Assembly: GCA_022774485.1 (NCBI GenBank)
Contig: JALFLX010000007.1
Location: 1 to 30,615, forward strand
Source of the DNA: Bacilli bacterium
Lineage (GTDB): Bacteria > Bacillota_I > Bacilli_A > RFN20 > CAG-288
DNA length: 30,615 nt
Direction: 5' to 3'
Positions 14,736-22,956 of this stretch are shown piece by piece. The notes under the pieces were generated by a model. It worked only from the letters and a program-made list of their open reading frames with translations, searched no databases and was not told where the DNA came from. A program made the translations under genes and the position numbers. How positions within the stretch are numbered: position 1 is the first letter of the stretch; every line of letters begins with the position of its first letter.

Positions 14736-17273
14736 CTAGTAGAGACGGATGTTCATGTCTGTCTCGGTGATCTGACTTCTGGTGAGATCGAATTCGATGT
14801 GGAGTTTGGTTCCTAAATCGTAGGCTTTATCACTCTTTAAGAAGAGATATTTGACATCCCCTTCTTTAGAGTCAAAACGAAGTCTCACATAGAATGTATT
14901 TCCGTAATCGAGGTTTCCATCGACTACTGCTTCAAAGCCCTTGTCGCTTAACTGATAAGCGTCGTGCGGGAATGCGATTCTGAAGTTCTTGGTGAAGACT
15001 CTGGTTCCTAAACCTTGGATGAGCTTGTTGGAGATGACATCAGAGGAGAGGGAGAAGTGAGAACCTTCGATCTGGAAGAAGAATAAGAACCCAGCTTTCT
15101 TTCCTTCTTCTACACGTCTCTTCTCTAACTCCTTGACAGCGTCCTCGTGTTTCTTGGTGATAGTCGCAAGCGGATCTTTCTGTTCAGCTAACGCTTTCTT
15201 CTTCTCGGAAATCTCTTTCTTCCAAAGGTTGATCTGACGCTTCTCAGCTGCTTTGAGAGAAGAGACTTGGCTCTCGTAGTCCATGCTCAATTCGTTCAAG
15301 GCGAGGTTGAGTGTGTTCTCTTTATCGCTGTTGAAGTTATCGAAGAAGATGTGATATTCATCACTTCTTCTCTTGAGAGAAGCTTTGTCTTTGTTGGTCT
15401 TGCAGAACTCTTTGTAGTCTTCTTTCTCTTTGATCTTCTTCTCTTCAAAGAGCTTGTTGTTTTCCTCAGTCGCTTCTTTGCGTTCTAAGTTATATTTGCT
15501 CTTCTTCTCGGATAAGACCTTCTTGGTCTCTTCTTTAAGCTTCTTTATCTTCTCGTTGTTTGCAGTGACAAGCTCTTCAAATTCTTTGCTTAACTTCTCG
15601 TATTCCGCCTGGAGATCTCTTCCTTGCAAGGAAGCTTTCTCTGCTTCGAAGTGTTCGTTCTCTTCTTTTAAGAGAGCGTCCACTCTCATCTCTGCTTCTT
15701 TGATTCTCTTCTCTTTATCTTCGCTGAGAGCGTGATTATTTGTCTCAGCTAAGACAGTCTCAAAGTTCATGAAAGCAGCGTTGACTTCATCTCTTTCCTG
15801 AATCGGAGCGAAGAGAGTCTCTCCATCGAAGACTAAGGAAATCTTCGTGAAGTCTAAGCTGACCTTGATCATCTCGCCTTCCTGATATTCTCTCTCAGCG
15901 AGAGCAAAGAAGTTTCTATCTCCCTTGAGAAGCTGGACTAAGATCTTATCCTGAATCTTCTCACAAGAGACGACTTTGCAATCCATACCTTCGTTGAAGA
16001 GGAATGCATCGGAGGGAACTTTAAGCTCTGCTCCTACTAAGTCACCAGTCGCTAAGACAGGAGGTAACATGACATTCTCGCCTAAGAACTGGATCTTGTT
16101 GTCTTTGATGTCGACAGTGAAAGAGTTGTATTCCGGGATGCGAGGAATGATGGTGTTTTCTGTTTTTTCGTCGAAGAAGTAGACGTGGTTGAAGTCGAGA
16201 TTAAGCGGAATTTCCTGACCGACTTCTAAGCCGTCGACATTGTCGACTTTGATGATGATCTGACCCTCAGAAGAGTCGACCTTCTCTTCCTTAGCAATCG
16301 AGGCGTAAATCAAGCACTCGCTACCGAGTTCTTCAAAGTGGCTAATCTTTGCCATAACAGTGTGATCGCTTGCTTCTTTGGCTAAAGAGATGTGTTCGCA
16401 ACGGACACCGAGGGTAAGGGGGTGCATGCCATCTAAGAACTGAGGTAAGACTTTCAAAAGGTAGTTGTAAGAGATGACAAGATCTTGATTGTTGAGGTCG
16501 AGATGGAGGATGACATTCTCTTTTTCTCTCTTGAGAGTGCAGTTGATGAAGTTCATCTGCGGGGTGCCGATGAAGCCGGCGACAAACTTGTTGCCAGGAT
16601 AGTTGTAGAGGTTCTTCGGTGTGTCGATCTGTTGGATTCTACCAGCCTTCATGACAACGACACGATCACCTAAGGTCATAGCCTCGGTCTGATCGTGAGT
16701 GACATAGATGAAGGTGGTCTTAAGCTTCTGGTGAAGCTTTGCAATCTCCGTTCTCATCTGCGCTCTTAACTTCGCATCGAGGTTAGAAAGCGGCTCATCT
16801 AAAAGCATGACTTTCGGGTCTCTTAAGATGGCTCGTCCTAACGCGACTCTCTGTCTTTGACCGCCAGACATGTTTCTCGGTTTGCGGTCAAGATATTCTT
16901 TGATGCCTAAGATATCCGCAGCCCAAAGGACTTTCTCGGCGATGATATCATTGGGGACATGGTGGAGTTTGAGACCGAAAGCCATGTTGTCGTAGACAGT
17001 CATGTGAGGATAGAGAGCGTAGTTCTGGAAGACCATCGCGATATCTCTGTCCTTGGCTTCTCTGTCGTTGACAATCTCGCCGTCGATATAGAGCTCACCA
17101 GCGGTGATATCCTCTAAACCGGCGATCATACGTAACGTGGTACTTTTTCCGCATCCGGAGGGGCCGACAAAGACGATGAATTCTCCGTTCTTGATGTCCA
17201 TGGAGAAGTCATTCACAGCTTTGGTCCCGTTGGGATACACTTTGTAAATGTGTTCTAGTTTCAATTCTGCCAT
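14736..17273 (-). CDS. msmK: MalK/MsmK-type ABC ATPase with coiled-coil C-terminal extension
   Basis: The 845-residue ATPase that should power the MalEFG importer in this operon. The nucleotide-binding domain is complete: Walker A GPSGCGKST (37-45), Q83, signature MSGGQ (135-139), Walker B VMLLDEP (155-161), D-loop SNLDAK and switch H193. A MalK-type TOBE domain follows (about 235-375). Family members normally end there, near 370. Here a second TOBE-like module follows (about 380-490, ending VSLDFTKISLVFDGETL, compare LNLDFNHVYFFDEKT), then a strongly charged Glu/Lys coiled coil (about 515-725). A third TOBE-like end closes the protein (about 760-845, HIEFDLTRSQITETD). AAAGGAG overlapping the amylase stop codon serves as ribosome binding site. 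The frame is uninterrupted, so the extension is real. Its function is unknown; tethering or regulation are possibilities. Confidence 0.88.
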   Translation of the reverse strand: MAELKLEHIYKVYPNGTKAVNDFSMDIKNGEFIVFVGPSGCGKSTTLRMIAGLEDITAGELYIDGEIVNDREAKDRDIAMVFQNYALYPHMTVYDNMAFGLKLHHVPNDIIAEKVLWAADILGIKEYLDRKPRNMSGGQRQRVALGRAILRDPKVMLLDEPLSNLDAKLRAQMRTEIAKLHQKLKTTFIYVTHDQTEAMTLGDRVVVMKAGRIQQIDTPKNLYNYPGNKFVAGFIGTPQMNFINCTLKREKENVILHLDLNNQDLVISYNYLLKVLPQFLDGMHPLTLGVRCEHISLAKEASDHTVMAKISHFEELGSECLIYASIAKEEKVDSSEGQIIIKVDNVDGLEVGQEIPLNLDFNHVYFFDEKTENTIIPRIPEYNSFTVDIKDNKIQFLGENVMLPPVLATGDLVGAELKVPSDAFLFNEGMDCKVVSCEKIQDKILVQLLKGDRNFFALAEREYQEGEMIKVSLDFTKISLVFDGETLFAPIQERDEVNAAFMNFETVLAETNNHALSEDKEKRIKEAEMRVDALLKEENEHFEAEKASLQGRDLQAEYEKLSKEFEELVTANNEKIKKLKEETKKVLSEKKSKYNLERKEATEENNKLFEEKKIKEKEDYKEFCKTNKDKASLKRRSDEYHIFFDNFNSDKENTLNLALNELSMDYESQVSSLKAAEKRQINLWKKEISEKKKALAEQKDPLATITKKHEDAVKELEKRRVEEGKKAGFLFFFQIEGSHFSLSSDVISNKLIQGLGTRVFTKNFRIAFPHDAYQLSDKGFEAVVDGNLDYGNTFYVRLRFDSKEGDVKYLFLKSDKAYDLGTKLHIEFDLTRSQITETDMNIRLY

Positions 17274-17287
17274 AGTGGTTGGCTCCT

Positions 17288-18943
17288 TTATTCTGTCTTC
17301 AAGAGCGCGATGGAGTGTGGGGAGAGGGTGAGGGTGTTGCTCTCGAATTTGATCGTATCATCACATTGAATCTTCAATCCGGCCAAGGGTTTGTATCCTG
17401 TGATATCACAAGATGCCTCATCTGTGTCGGAGAAGTTGATCATCACTTTGTAGTCTTTTTCTTCGTATCGTTTGGTGAGGGTGAGGATTTTCTGCTTGCT
17501 GGAGTTATTGGCGCTTTCTTCCGCTTCATTTCCATCGACAAGTGTGCCTCTAGCGATGAACGGATAGATGTTTCTCAGCTTGTTGATGGCGGTGATGTAA
17601 GAGAGCATGGAAGAGGGATCTTCTCTTTGGGTCTTGTAGCAAGGCATGATCTGTGGCTGATTCACTGCGTTTGGAACGTTCTGACATTCAGATTCATGGG
17701 TGTCATCATCCCAGTAGTAGTGAGTGCGGTAAGAGGAGTCTTTATAGTCTCCTGAGGGGAGATTGGTCGACACCATGCCGATATCATCTCCGTAGTAGTG
17801 GAATGTCGTACCTTTCGACATTCCTAATAAGGCGAAGACAAATTTCTGTAAGTCAGGAAGTGTCGAGTAGGAGAGACGTGCCATATCGTGGTTGTTTAAG
17901 AAGGGAGCGGGGATTCCGTTTTGGCACTTTGCTTCTAAGTCCTTGCTTCCGCGGTAGTAGTTGCCTTTGAGCTTTTCTTTGTTGTTGACGCTGATTGCGA
18001 TGTAGCCATCAGATCCAGCGGATGGGAAGTAGAAGAAGGAGTCAAGCTCGCTTTGATAGTACTTCTCGATGGTGGTGTTGCTATCCCAGCACTCACCGAC
18101 ACCATAAGCGTTTGGATTGTTTTCTCTCATCATCTCTTCGATGCGAGTGAGGACTTGAACGTTCTTGTCGTTTTCCCCTAAGTAGTAGTATTTTACTGCA
18201 TCTAAGCGGAAGCCATCGATGCCGATTTCAGGGGCCATGTAGAAGTCAATCACGCTCTGGACAAGCTCATAAGTGAACTCTGAATCGAAGTTGAACTCTG
18301 GCATTGCCCGGTCGAAGTTTCCTTCATAGTAGTACGGGTTTGCTCCGGCCTGATAATATTTGTGGCCGCTTGCTCTGGCTTCTTCCTCGCTGTCGTAGAA
18401 CTTATAGAGAGTGTTGAACTTCGTTTCTTCTTCGCTCAAGGTTTGACCTTTGAGATATTTGTTGTGCGCTAACACTGCGCTTTCATACCACCTGTTGTAA
18501 AGAGATGTGTGGTTGAAGACACCATCTAAGATGACTTTGATGTCAAGAGAGTGTGCTTTTTTAACAAGGGCTTTCAGATCTTCCATCGTTCCGAAGGTCG
18601 GATCGATCTGGAAGTAATCGACCGCATCGTATTTGTGATAAGTTGTGGATTTGAAGATCGGTGTTAACCAGATGCCGGTGTATCCGGATTCTTTGATACA
18701 ATCAAGCTTCTCAGTGATGCCGTTTAAGTCGCCGATCTTATCGCCGTTAGAATCTGCGTAGCTGTAGACGAAGATTTCGTAGTAATTTCGATAGTTGTCA
18801 TCGAGGATGGTTTCGTTCCCATCCTCGTAGATTTCAAGAAGGGAGAGTTCTTCTTTTGCTTCTGTAGGTTTTTCACTCTCTGTCCCTTGACAGGCAGTCA
18901 AGAGGAAGAAAAGTGAGAGAAGAGCAGGATTTGTTTTTCTCAT
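17288..18943 (-). CDS. GH13 alpha-amylase-family lipoprotein
   Basis: A 551-residue extracellular, membrane-anchored glycoside hydrolase that should cut alpha-1,4-glucans into importable dextrins. The signal peptide ends in LLTAC (Cys18). The GH13 barrel starts at YEIFVYSYADSNGDKIGDL, where DSNGDKIGD (64-72) is a likely calcium loop. The conserved regions are DGVFNHT (140-146), GFRLDAVKYY with nucleophile D248, GVGECWD with acid/base E284, and FLNNHD with D353. A small beta C-terminal domain follows. Whether it is an amylase, neopullulanase or alpha-glucosidase type is not decided by these motifs. It begins two bases after malG ends and precedes the ATPase gene by 14 bases. Lipid anchoring beside the lipoprotein binding protein MalE favours local capture of products. 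Confidence 0.9.
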   Translation of the reverse strand: MRKTNPALLSLFFLLTACQGTESEKPTEAKEELSLLEIYEDGNETILDDNYRNYYEIFVYSYADSNGDKIGDLNGITEKLDCIKESGYTGIWLTPIFKSTTYHKYDAVDYFQIDPTFGTMEDLKALVKKAHSLDIKVILDGVFNHTSLYNRWYESAVLAHNKYLKGQTLSEEETKFNTLYKFYDSEEEARASGHKYYQAGANPYYYEGNFDRAMPEFNFDSEFTYELVQSVIDFYMAPEIGIDGFRLDAVKYYYLGENDKNVQVLTRIEEMMRENNPNAYGVGECWDSNTTIEKYYQSELDSFFYFPSAGSDGYIAISVNNKEKLKGNYYRGSKDLEAKCQNGIPAPFLNNHDMARLSYSTLPDLQKFVFALLGMSKGTTFHYYGDDIGMVSTNLPSGDYKDSSYRTHYYWDDDTHESECQNVPNAVNQPQIMPCYKTQREDPSSMLSYITAINKLRNIYPFIARGTLVDGNEAEESANNSSKQKILTLTKRYEEKDYKVMINFSDTDEASCDITGYKPLAGLKIQCDDTIKFESNTLTLSPHSIALLKTE

Positions 18944-18945
18944 AT

Positions 18946-19854
18946 TTAACCCTTGACAGCGCCACCGGTGATACCCTCGACATAGTACTTCTGGAGCCAG
19001 AAGAAGAGGGCCATGATCGGGATAGAGACAACTACACCACCTGCGCAGAAGACAGGGAAGTATTCCGCTCTGTTCTCAAGCGTGGTGATCATTTTTTGCA
19101 TACCGACAGCGACAGTTCTTGCAGCATCGTTACCTTGCGCGAGGTAAGAAGGCATCATGAAGTCACCCCAAGGAGCCGTGAAAGTGATCAAGAGGGTGTA
19201 GACAACAATCGGTTTAGAGAGAGGCATGATGACTCTGAAGAAGATGGTGTTCTTGTTGGCACCATCGATCATCGCTGCTTCATCTAAGGAGCGAGGAACG
19301 GTGTCAAAGAAGCCTTTGGCGATGTAGTACTGCATGGCGGAACCGCCGATGTAGATGAGGATTAAGGAGTAGATGTTTCCGCTGAGTCCGAAGAGTTTGA
19401 GGATGAAGTAGATGATGATCATAGATAAGAATCCAGGGAACATACCTAAGATCAAGATGAGCTTCATCAACGGTTTTCTCAAGGAGAAGCGGAGACGGGA
19501 GAAGGCATAAGAAGTTCCTAAGACCATAACTGTCTCAACAATACAGGAGACAGCGGAGATGATGAGGGTGTTCTTATACCAGGAGCCGAAGTGATAATAC
19601 GGGTTATTGAAGAGTTTGATGTAATTGTTGAAGGTCCAGACCGGATAACCGGCTGCGACATTCTCGGGTGTGTTTGCATACGGCATGAAGAATTTGGTGG
19701 TGTAGACAGAGGAGAAGGACTGGAAGAGAAGATAGAGGAAAGGAATTAACCAGATGACAGACATGAGAATCAAGAAGAAGTAAACGAAGAAGTTTCTGGT
19801 TCGAATCGCTCTCTTGTGGGAGCGATAATTGTTCTTTTTGACGTTTTCCATCAC
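18946..19854 (-). CDS. malG: Maltodextrin ABC transporter permease MalG
   Basis: A 302-residue inner-membrane subunit of the carbohydrate uptake transporter-1 family, with about six transmembrane segments. The EAA loop that docks on the ATPase reads DEAAMIDGANKNTIFFRVIM (191-210), and the C-terminus QKYYVEGITGGAVKG matches the MalG ending that reaches the ATPase interface. A cytoplasmic basic N-terminus (RSHKRAIRTR) precedes TM1. GTG at 19854 is seven bases from AGGAGG (19862-19867) and overlaps the malF stop as GTGA; an ATG three bases later is the alternative. Cotranscribed between malF and the amylase gene. Confidence 0.93.
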   Translation of the reverse strand: MMENVKKNNYRSHKRAIRTRNFFVYFFLILMSVIWLIPFLYLLFQSFSSVYTTKFFMPYANTPENVAAGYPVWTFNNYIKLFNNPYYHFGSWYKNTLIISAVSCIVETVMVLGTSYAFSRLRFSLRKPLMKLILILGMFPGFLSMIIIYFILKLFGLSGNIYSLILIYIGGSAMQYYIAKGFFDTVPRSLDEAAMIDGANKNTIFFRVIMPLSKPIVVYTLLITFTAPWGDFMMPSYLAQGNDAARTVAVGMQKMITTLENRAEYFPVFCAGGVVVSIPIMALFFWLQKYYVEGITGGAVKG

Positions 19855-21431
19855 TGGAAGGCCTCCTCATCCTTGTTGGCAGAGCTGTTGGAGTAGAAGA
19901 TCAAAGAGAAGAATGCGATGATGACGAAGATCATCAATCCTAAGACAGAAGCCATACCGTAATCGTAAGAGCTGTTGGTCGTGATCTTGTAGATCCAAGT
20001 GATCAACAAGTCAGTCTGACCGACATTGGAATCTCTGACAAGGGCAGGGACAACTTGACCGACAAAGGCAGCGGTGAAGGATGGTCCACCTTGGGAGAGA
20101 AGATAAATGACATTGAAGTTGTTGATGTTTCCAACAAATTGGTTGATGAGATAAGGTCCGGTGACAAAGAGCATGTAAGGCAAGGTGATCTTGAAGTACA
20201 TGGTGAAGGGAGAGGCGCCATCGATACGAGCGGATTCGTATAAGTCCTCGGGGATGTTCATCAAGAGACCAGTGCAGATTAACATGGTGTATGGGATACC
20301 GACCCAAGTGTTGACTAAGATAATGGTAATCTTTGCGATGATCGGATCAGAGAGGAAGCGGATGTTCTTGCTGGTGATATGAAGCATCTGCAAGAAGCTG
20401 TTTACAATACCTTCATCTGAGAACATCTGCGATATCAACAACAATGAAATAAACTGCGGAATCGCGATTGTGGTGATTAAGACAGTTCTCCAAAGCTTCT
20501 TGAGTTTGATTCCTTTGATGTTGATGATCATCGCGACAACCATACCGATGAAGTAGTTTGAGAATGTTGCGAAGAAAGCCCAAACCAAAGTCCAGAGCAA
20601 GACTCTTCCAAAGACTTGCAAGAGGATGCTGTTTCCACCGCTTGAGGAGGTGATAGAAAAGACGGTTCCGAAGTTGTAGAAGCCGACCCATTCAAAGAGC
20701 TTATCAGTCGGTTCATGCAAATAGTCGTAATCGGTGAAGGCGATAGCGATCATCATGACCATCGGGAGGATGGTGAAGACAAAAAGACCACCGATTGGAA
20801 TCGCTAATAACGTAGTCGCATAAGACTTGTCAAAGATGTTTTTGACAGAGGTGCGGTCAGATGCGTATTTTCCGATGTTCTCACTATCTTGAAGTTTCTT
20901 GCTGTCGACTAGCTGGTTGTACCAAAGCACGACAAAGAGAAGAATCAAGAAGATTGTGATAATCGAGTAAAGGAGAATCGTGAAGGAATTGTCGTAGTAT
21001 TTTGGAACGCTGATGGTGATGATATCGTTGAGTTCTGTGTGTTTGCTCGAAGCGATATATCCTAAATTACCGAGATTTCCAAGGGATGGGGCGCCGATGA
21101 TAATCATAAAGAAGATAAAGGCCGCCTCAAAGAGAAAATAAAAGACGCCTCTCAAAATCTGTCTTCTGGTGACCAAACCGAATCCCATAAGCAGCGCGGA
21201 GAGTCTTGTCTTCCAATCTCCGTAGCGGAAGGCGGAGAATAAGTTACGGAAAACGCCGAAGAAGCTAGAGCTTAACTTTCTTGCTTTTCCGGGGGTAGAG
21301 CTGAAAGCTCTTTTTATTTTTTTAGGAATCGACGTGAAGAAATGCGTGAACTTGTAGAGTATTCTTCTCGGTTTACTCAAAGAGAGGTACTCTAGCTGGC
21401 TTTCTAAAACTTGAGCTTGTTTGTCTGCCAT
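19851..21431 (-). CDS. malF: Maltodextrin ABC transporter permease MalF
   Basis: A 526-residue permease, longer than simple CUT1 permeases of about 300 residues. After a basic cytoplasmic N-terminus (1-75) comes the segment MGFGLVTRRQILRGVFYFLFE (82-102), typical of Firmicutes MalF/GanP proteins. Two early membrane spans (about 97-113 and 150-170) follow, then the core permease from about 205. The EAA loop is ESARIDGASPFTMYFKITLP (399-418), facing the ATPase. FVGNINNFNVIYLLSQGGP is the usual substrate-pathway region before the final spans. AAGGAGG lies four bases before the ATG. It is separated from malE by 155 bases containing a strong hairpin, and overlaps malG by four bases. Confidence 0.92.
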   Translation of the reverse strand: MADKQAQVLESQLEYLSLSKPRRILYKFTHFFTSIPKKIKRAFSSTPGKARKLSSSFFGVFRNLFSAFRYGDWKTRLSALLMGFGLVTRRQILRGVFYFLFEAAFIFFMIIIGAPSLGNLGNLGYIASSKHTELNDIITISVPKYYDNSFTILLYSIITIFLILLFVVLWYNQLVDSKKLQDSENIGKYASDRTSVKNIFDKSYATTLLAIPIGGLFVFTILPMVMMIAIAFTDYDYLHEPTDKLFEWVGFYNFGTVFSITSSSGGNSILLQVFGRVLLWTLVWAFFATFSNYFIGMVVAMIINIKGIKLKKLWRTVLITTIAIPQFISLLLISQMFSDEGIVNSFLQMLHITSKNIRFLSDPIIAKITIILVNTWVGIPYTMLICTGLLMNIPEDLYESARIDGASPFTMYFKITLPYMLFVTGPYLINQFVGNINNFNVIYLLSQGGPSFTAAFVGQVVPALVRDSNVGQTDLLITWIYKITTNSSYDYGMASVLGLMIFVIIAFFSLIFYSNSSANKDEEAFQ

Positions 21432-21530
21432 AGCTCCTCCTTTACTCTTTTGATAAATTTAAGTTTTTATAAATGAATCATTTTGTAATTGACTACTAAA
21501 TTTGTTTATTTGTGTTGCTTATAACGACAA

Positions 21531-21559
21531 TTAGGAGAGCGGAAATTCCGCTCTCCTAA
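21531..21559 (-). promoter_or_regulatory. Intercistronic hairpin between malE and malF
   Basis: A perfect inverted repeat with 14-base arms (TTAGGAGAGCGGAA, one base, TTCCGCTCTCCTAA) 27 bases after the malE stop codon. On the minus strand it is followed by TTGTCGTT, not a full T run, so it should pause or partly terminate transcription and protect the malE mRNA end rather than stop all read-through. This is the usual way to make more binding protein than permease. Confidence 0.75.
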
Positions 21560-21586
21560 CAAAGGGTTTAAACAACAAGAAACGAT

Positions 21587-22879
21587 TTAATAGCCAGTGG
21601 AGGAAGCGATGGTCGAAGCGTAGGTCGCCATGACCTGAGCGACATCGGAATCGGCAGCCTTGAGAGAGTCGACTGCAGCACTGGCACCACTCCAGACGTT
21701 GCCGGGAACAACAGTCTGCGGGACAGAGTATGCGGACTGAGCGGCTAAAGCAGCGACAAGCTCGTTGTTCTGAACTTTCTGTAATTTCTTGACAGAAGCG
21801 TTGGTCGGAACGACATTGAGCGCATCGAATCTAGCTTCCTGAGCAGTGGCGGAGACTAAGTAATTGGCGATCTTGTGGAGGACAGTTAATCTCTCGGCAT
21901 TACCACCGGACTTCTTGGGGTTGACACCATAGAGCTTGTAGCCTAAGAAGGAAGCGAAGTTCTTGGTCTCACCATCGATTGTAATAGTCGGAAGAGCAGC
22001 AAGTCCTAAGTTTTCACCTAAAGCATCTTTGTAAGCGTTGTACTTCCAAGAACCTTCAACAATAGCACCGATGCCGTTTGCAGCATTGGGAACAACATCT
22101 CTTGCACTCTTATGTGCAGTGATGACATTTGCGTTGGCTAAGAGAGATTTGACAGCTTTTCCGCCTTTGATACCAGCTTCGGTATTGAAGGTGGAGGTGG
22201 CGCTTAAGAAGGAACCATCAGTGTTTAAATTGACAGTGTATCTGGCGCCGAAAGTCATGAAGGTACCGATGGAGAAGAAAGAAGAATCGGTGTCTAAGGC
22301 ATACGCAAACTTGGTTCCTTTTTCCGCACAAGCGGCGATGAGGTCATTGACATTGCCAATCTTATCTTGCGCGACTAAGGATTTGTTGTAGTAGAGGAAG
22401 TAGCCGTTATCACCAGCGTAAGGATACGCATAGGTGGAATCACCTAAGACACCAGCACCAGCGGCAAGTTCACCCATGTCTTCGACCATCTTGGTAGCGA
22501 AGGCTTCCGGAACTTCAGCTAAGGCACCCTTGTTGTTTAAGGTACCGATCTGGTCAGAAGCGAAAGCGTAGATGTCCGGAGCAGTGGCTGCAGTCCAGTC
22601 GGCGACACCCTTCGCATCAGCTTCACCTAATTCATACATTTTGACAGTGTATTTGCTGTCGAGGCCTTCAGCCTTTAAAAATTTCTCAACTTCACCTTTG
22701 ACAAATTCCTGGTGAGCAGTCGGAGAGCCGATGACAAGCTCATCTTTCTGAGCAGGTGTGACATCAGTCTTCGGAGCTTCTGTTTCTTTTCCAGTGTCCG
22801 GAGCTTCAGTTTCAGTACCACCGCAACCGACTAAGGTTAAGGCGACTAATCCTAAAAACGTAACTAATTTGCTTTTCAT
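21587..22879 (-). CDS. malE: Maltodextrin-binding lipoprotein MalE
   Basis: A 430-residue extracellular solute-binding protein (family 1), anchored by a lipid on Cys19 (signal peptide MKSKLVTFLGLVALTLVGC). A Thr/Glu/Pro linker (TEAPDTGKETEAPKTD) joins it to a two-lobed domain with YAYPYAGDNGYFLYYNKSLV (hinge and ligand region), EGSWKYNAYKD and the C-terminal SATAQEARFDALNVVPTNAS, all typical of MalE-like proteins. ATG 22879 is used because the lipobox signal begins there and AAAGGGGG (22891-22898) lies upstream. The frame extends to 22966 inside malQ without meaning. It delivers linear dextrins to MalFG. Confidence 0.92.
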   Translation of the reverse strand: MKSKLVTFLGLVALTLVGCGGTETEAPDTGKETEAPKTDVTPAQKDELVIGSPTAHQEFVKGEVEKFLKAEGLDSKYTVKMYELGEADAKGVADWTAATAPDIYAFASDQIGTLNNKGALAEVPEAFATKMVEDMGELAAGAGVLGDSTYAYPYAGDNGYFLYYNKSLVAQDKIGNVNDLIAACAEKGTKFAYALDTDSSFFSIGTFMTFGARYTVNLNTDGSFLSATSTFNTEAGIKGGKAVKSLLANANVITAHKSARDVVPNAANGIGAIVEGSWKYNAYKDALGENLGLAALPTITIDGETKNFASFLGYKLYGVNPKKSGGNAERLTVLHKIANYLVSATAQEARFDALNVVPTNASVKKLQKVQNNELVAALAAQSAYSVPQTVVPGNVWSGASAAVDSLKAADSDVAQVMATYASTIASSTGY

Positions 22880-22927
22880 AAAAATTTGTTCCCCCTTTGA
22901 TGAAAAGTGACGTCCCGACATATTCCA

Positions 22928-22950
22928 CAAGGTTGAGTACTCATACCTTG
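22928..22950 (-). promoter_or_regulatory. Hairpin in the malQ-malE gap
   Basis: CAAGGT (22928-22933) pairs with ACCTTG (22945-22950), and the inside contains the palindrome GAGTACTC (22935-22942). It follows the malQ stop codon by seven bases and has no T run. It may stabilise the malE transcript or be an operator. No clear promoter for malE alone was found in the gap. Confidence 0.35.
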
Positions 22951-22956
22951 ATAGAA

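Noticed and set aside
17279..17755. 158-codon plus-strand frame opposite the amylase gene
   Set aside because: It is antisense to well-supported GH13 coding sequence, has no ribosome binding site and no recognisable domain. The same holds for the other frames opposite malF, malQ and adhE.
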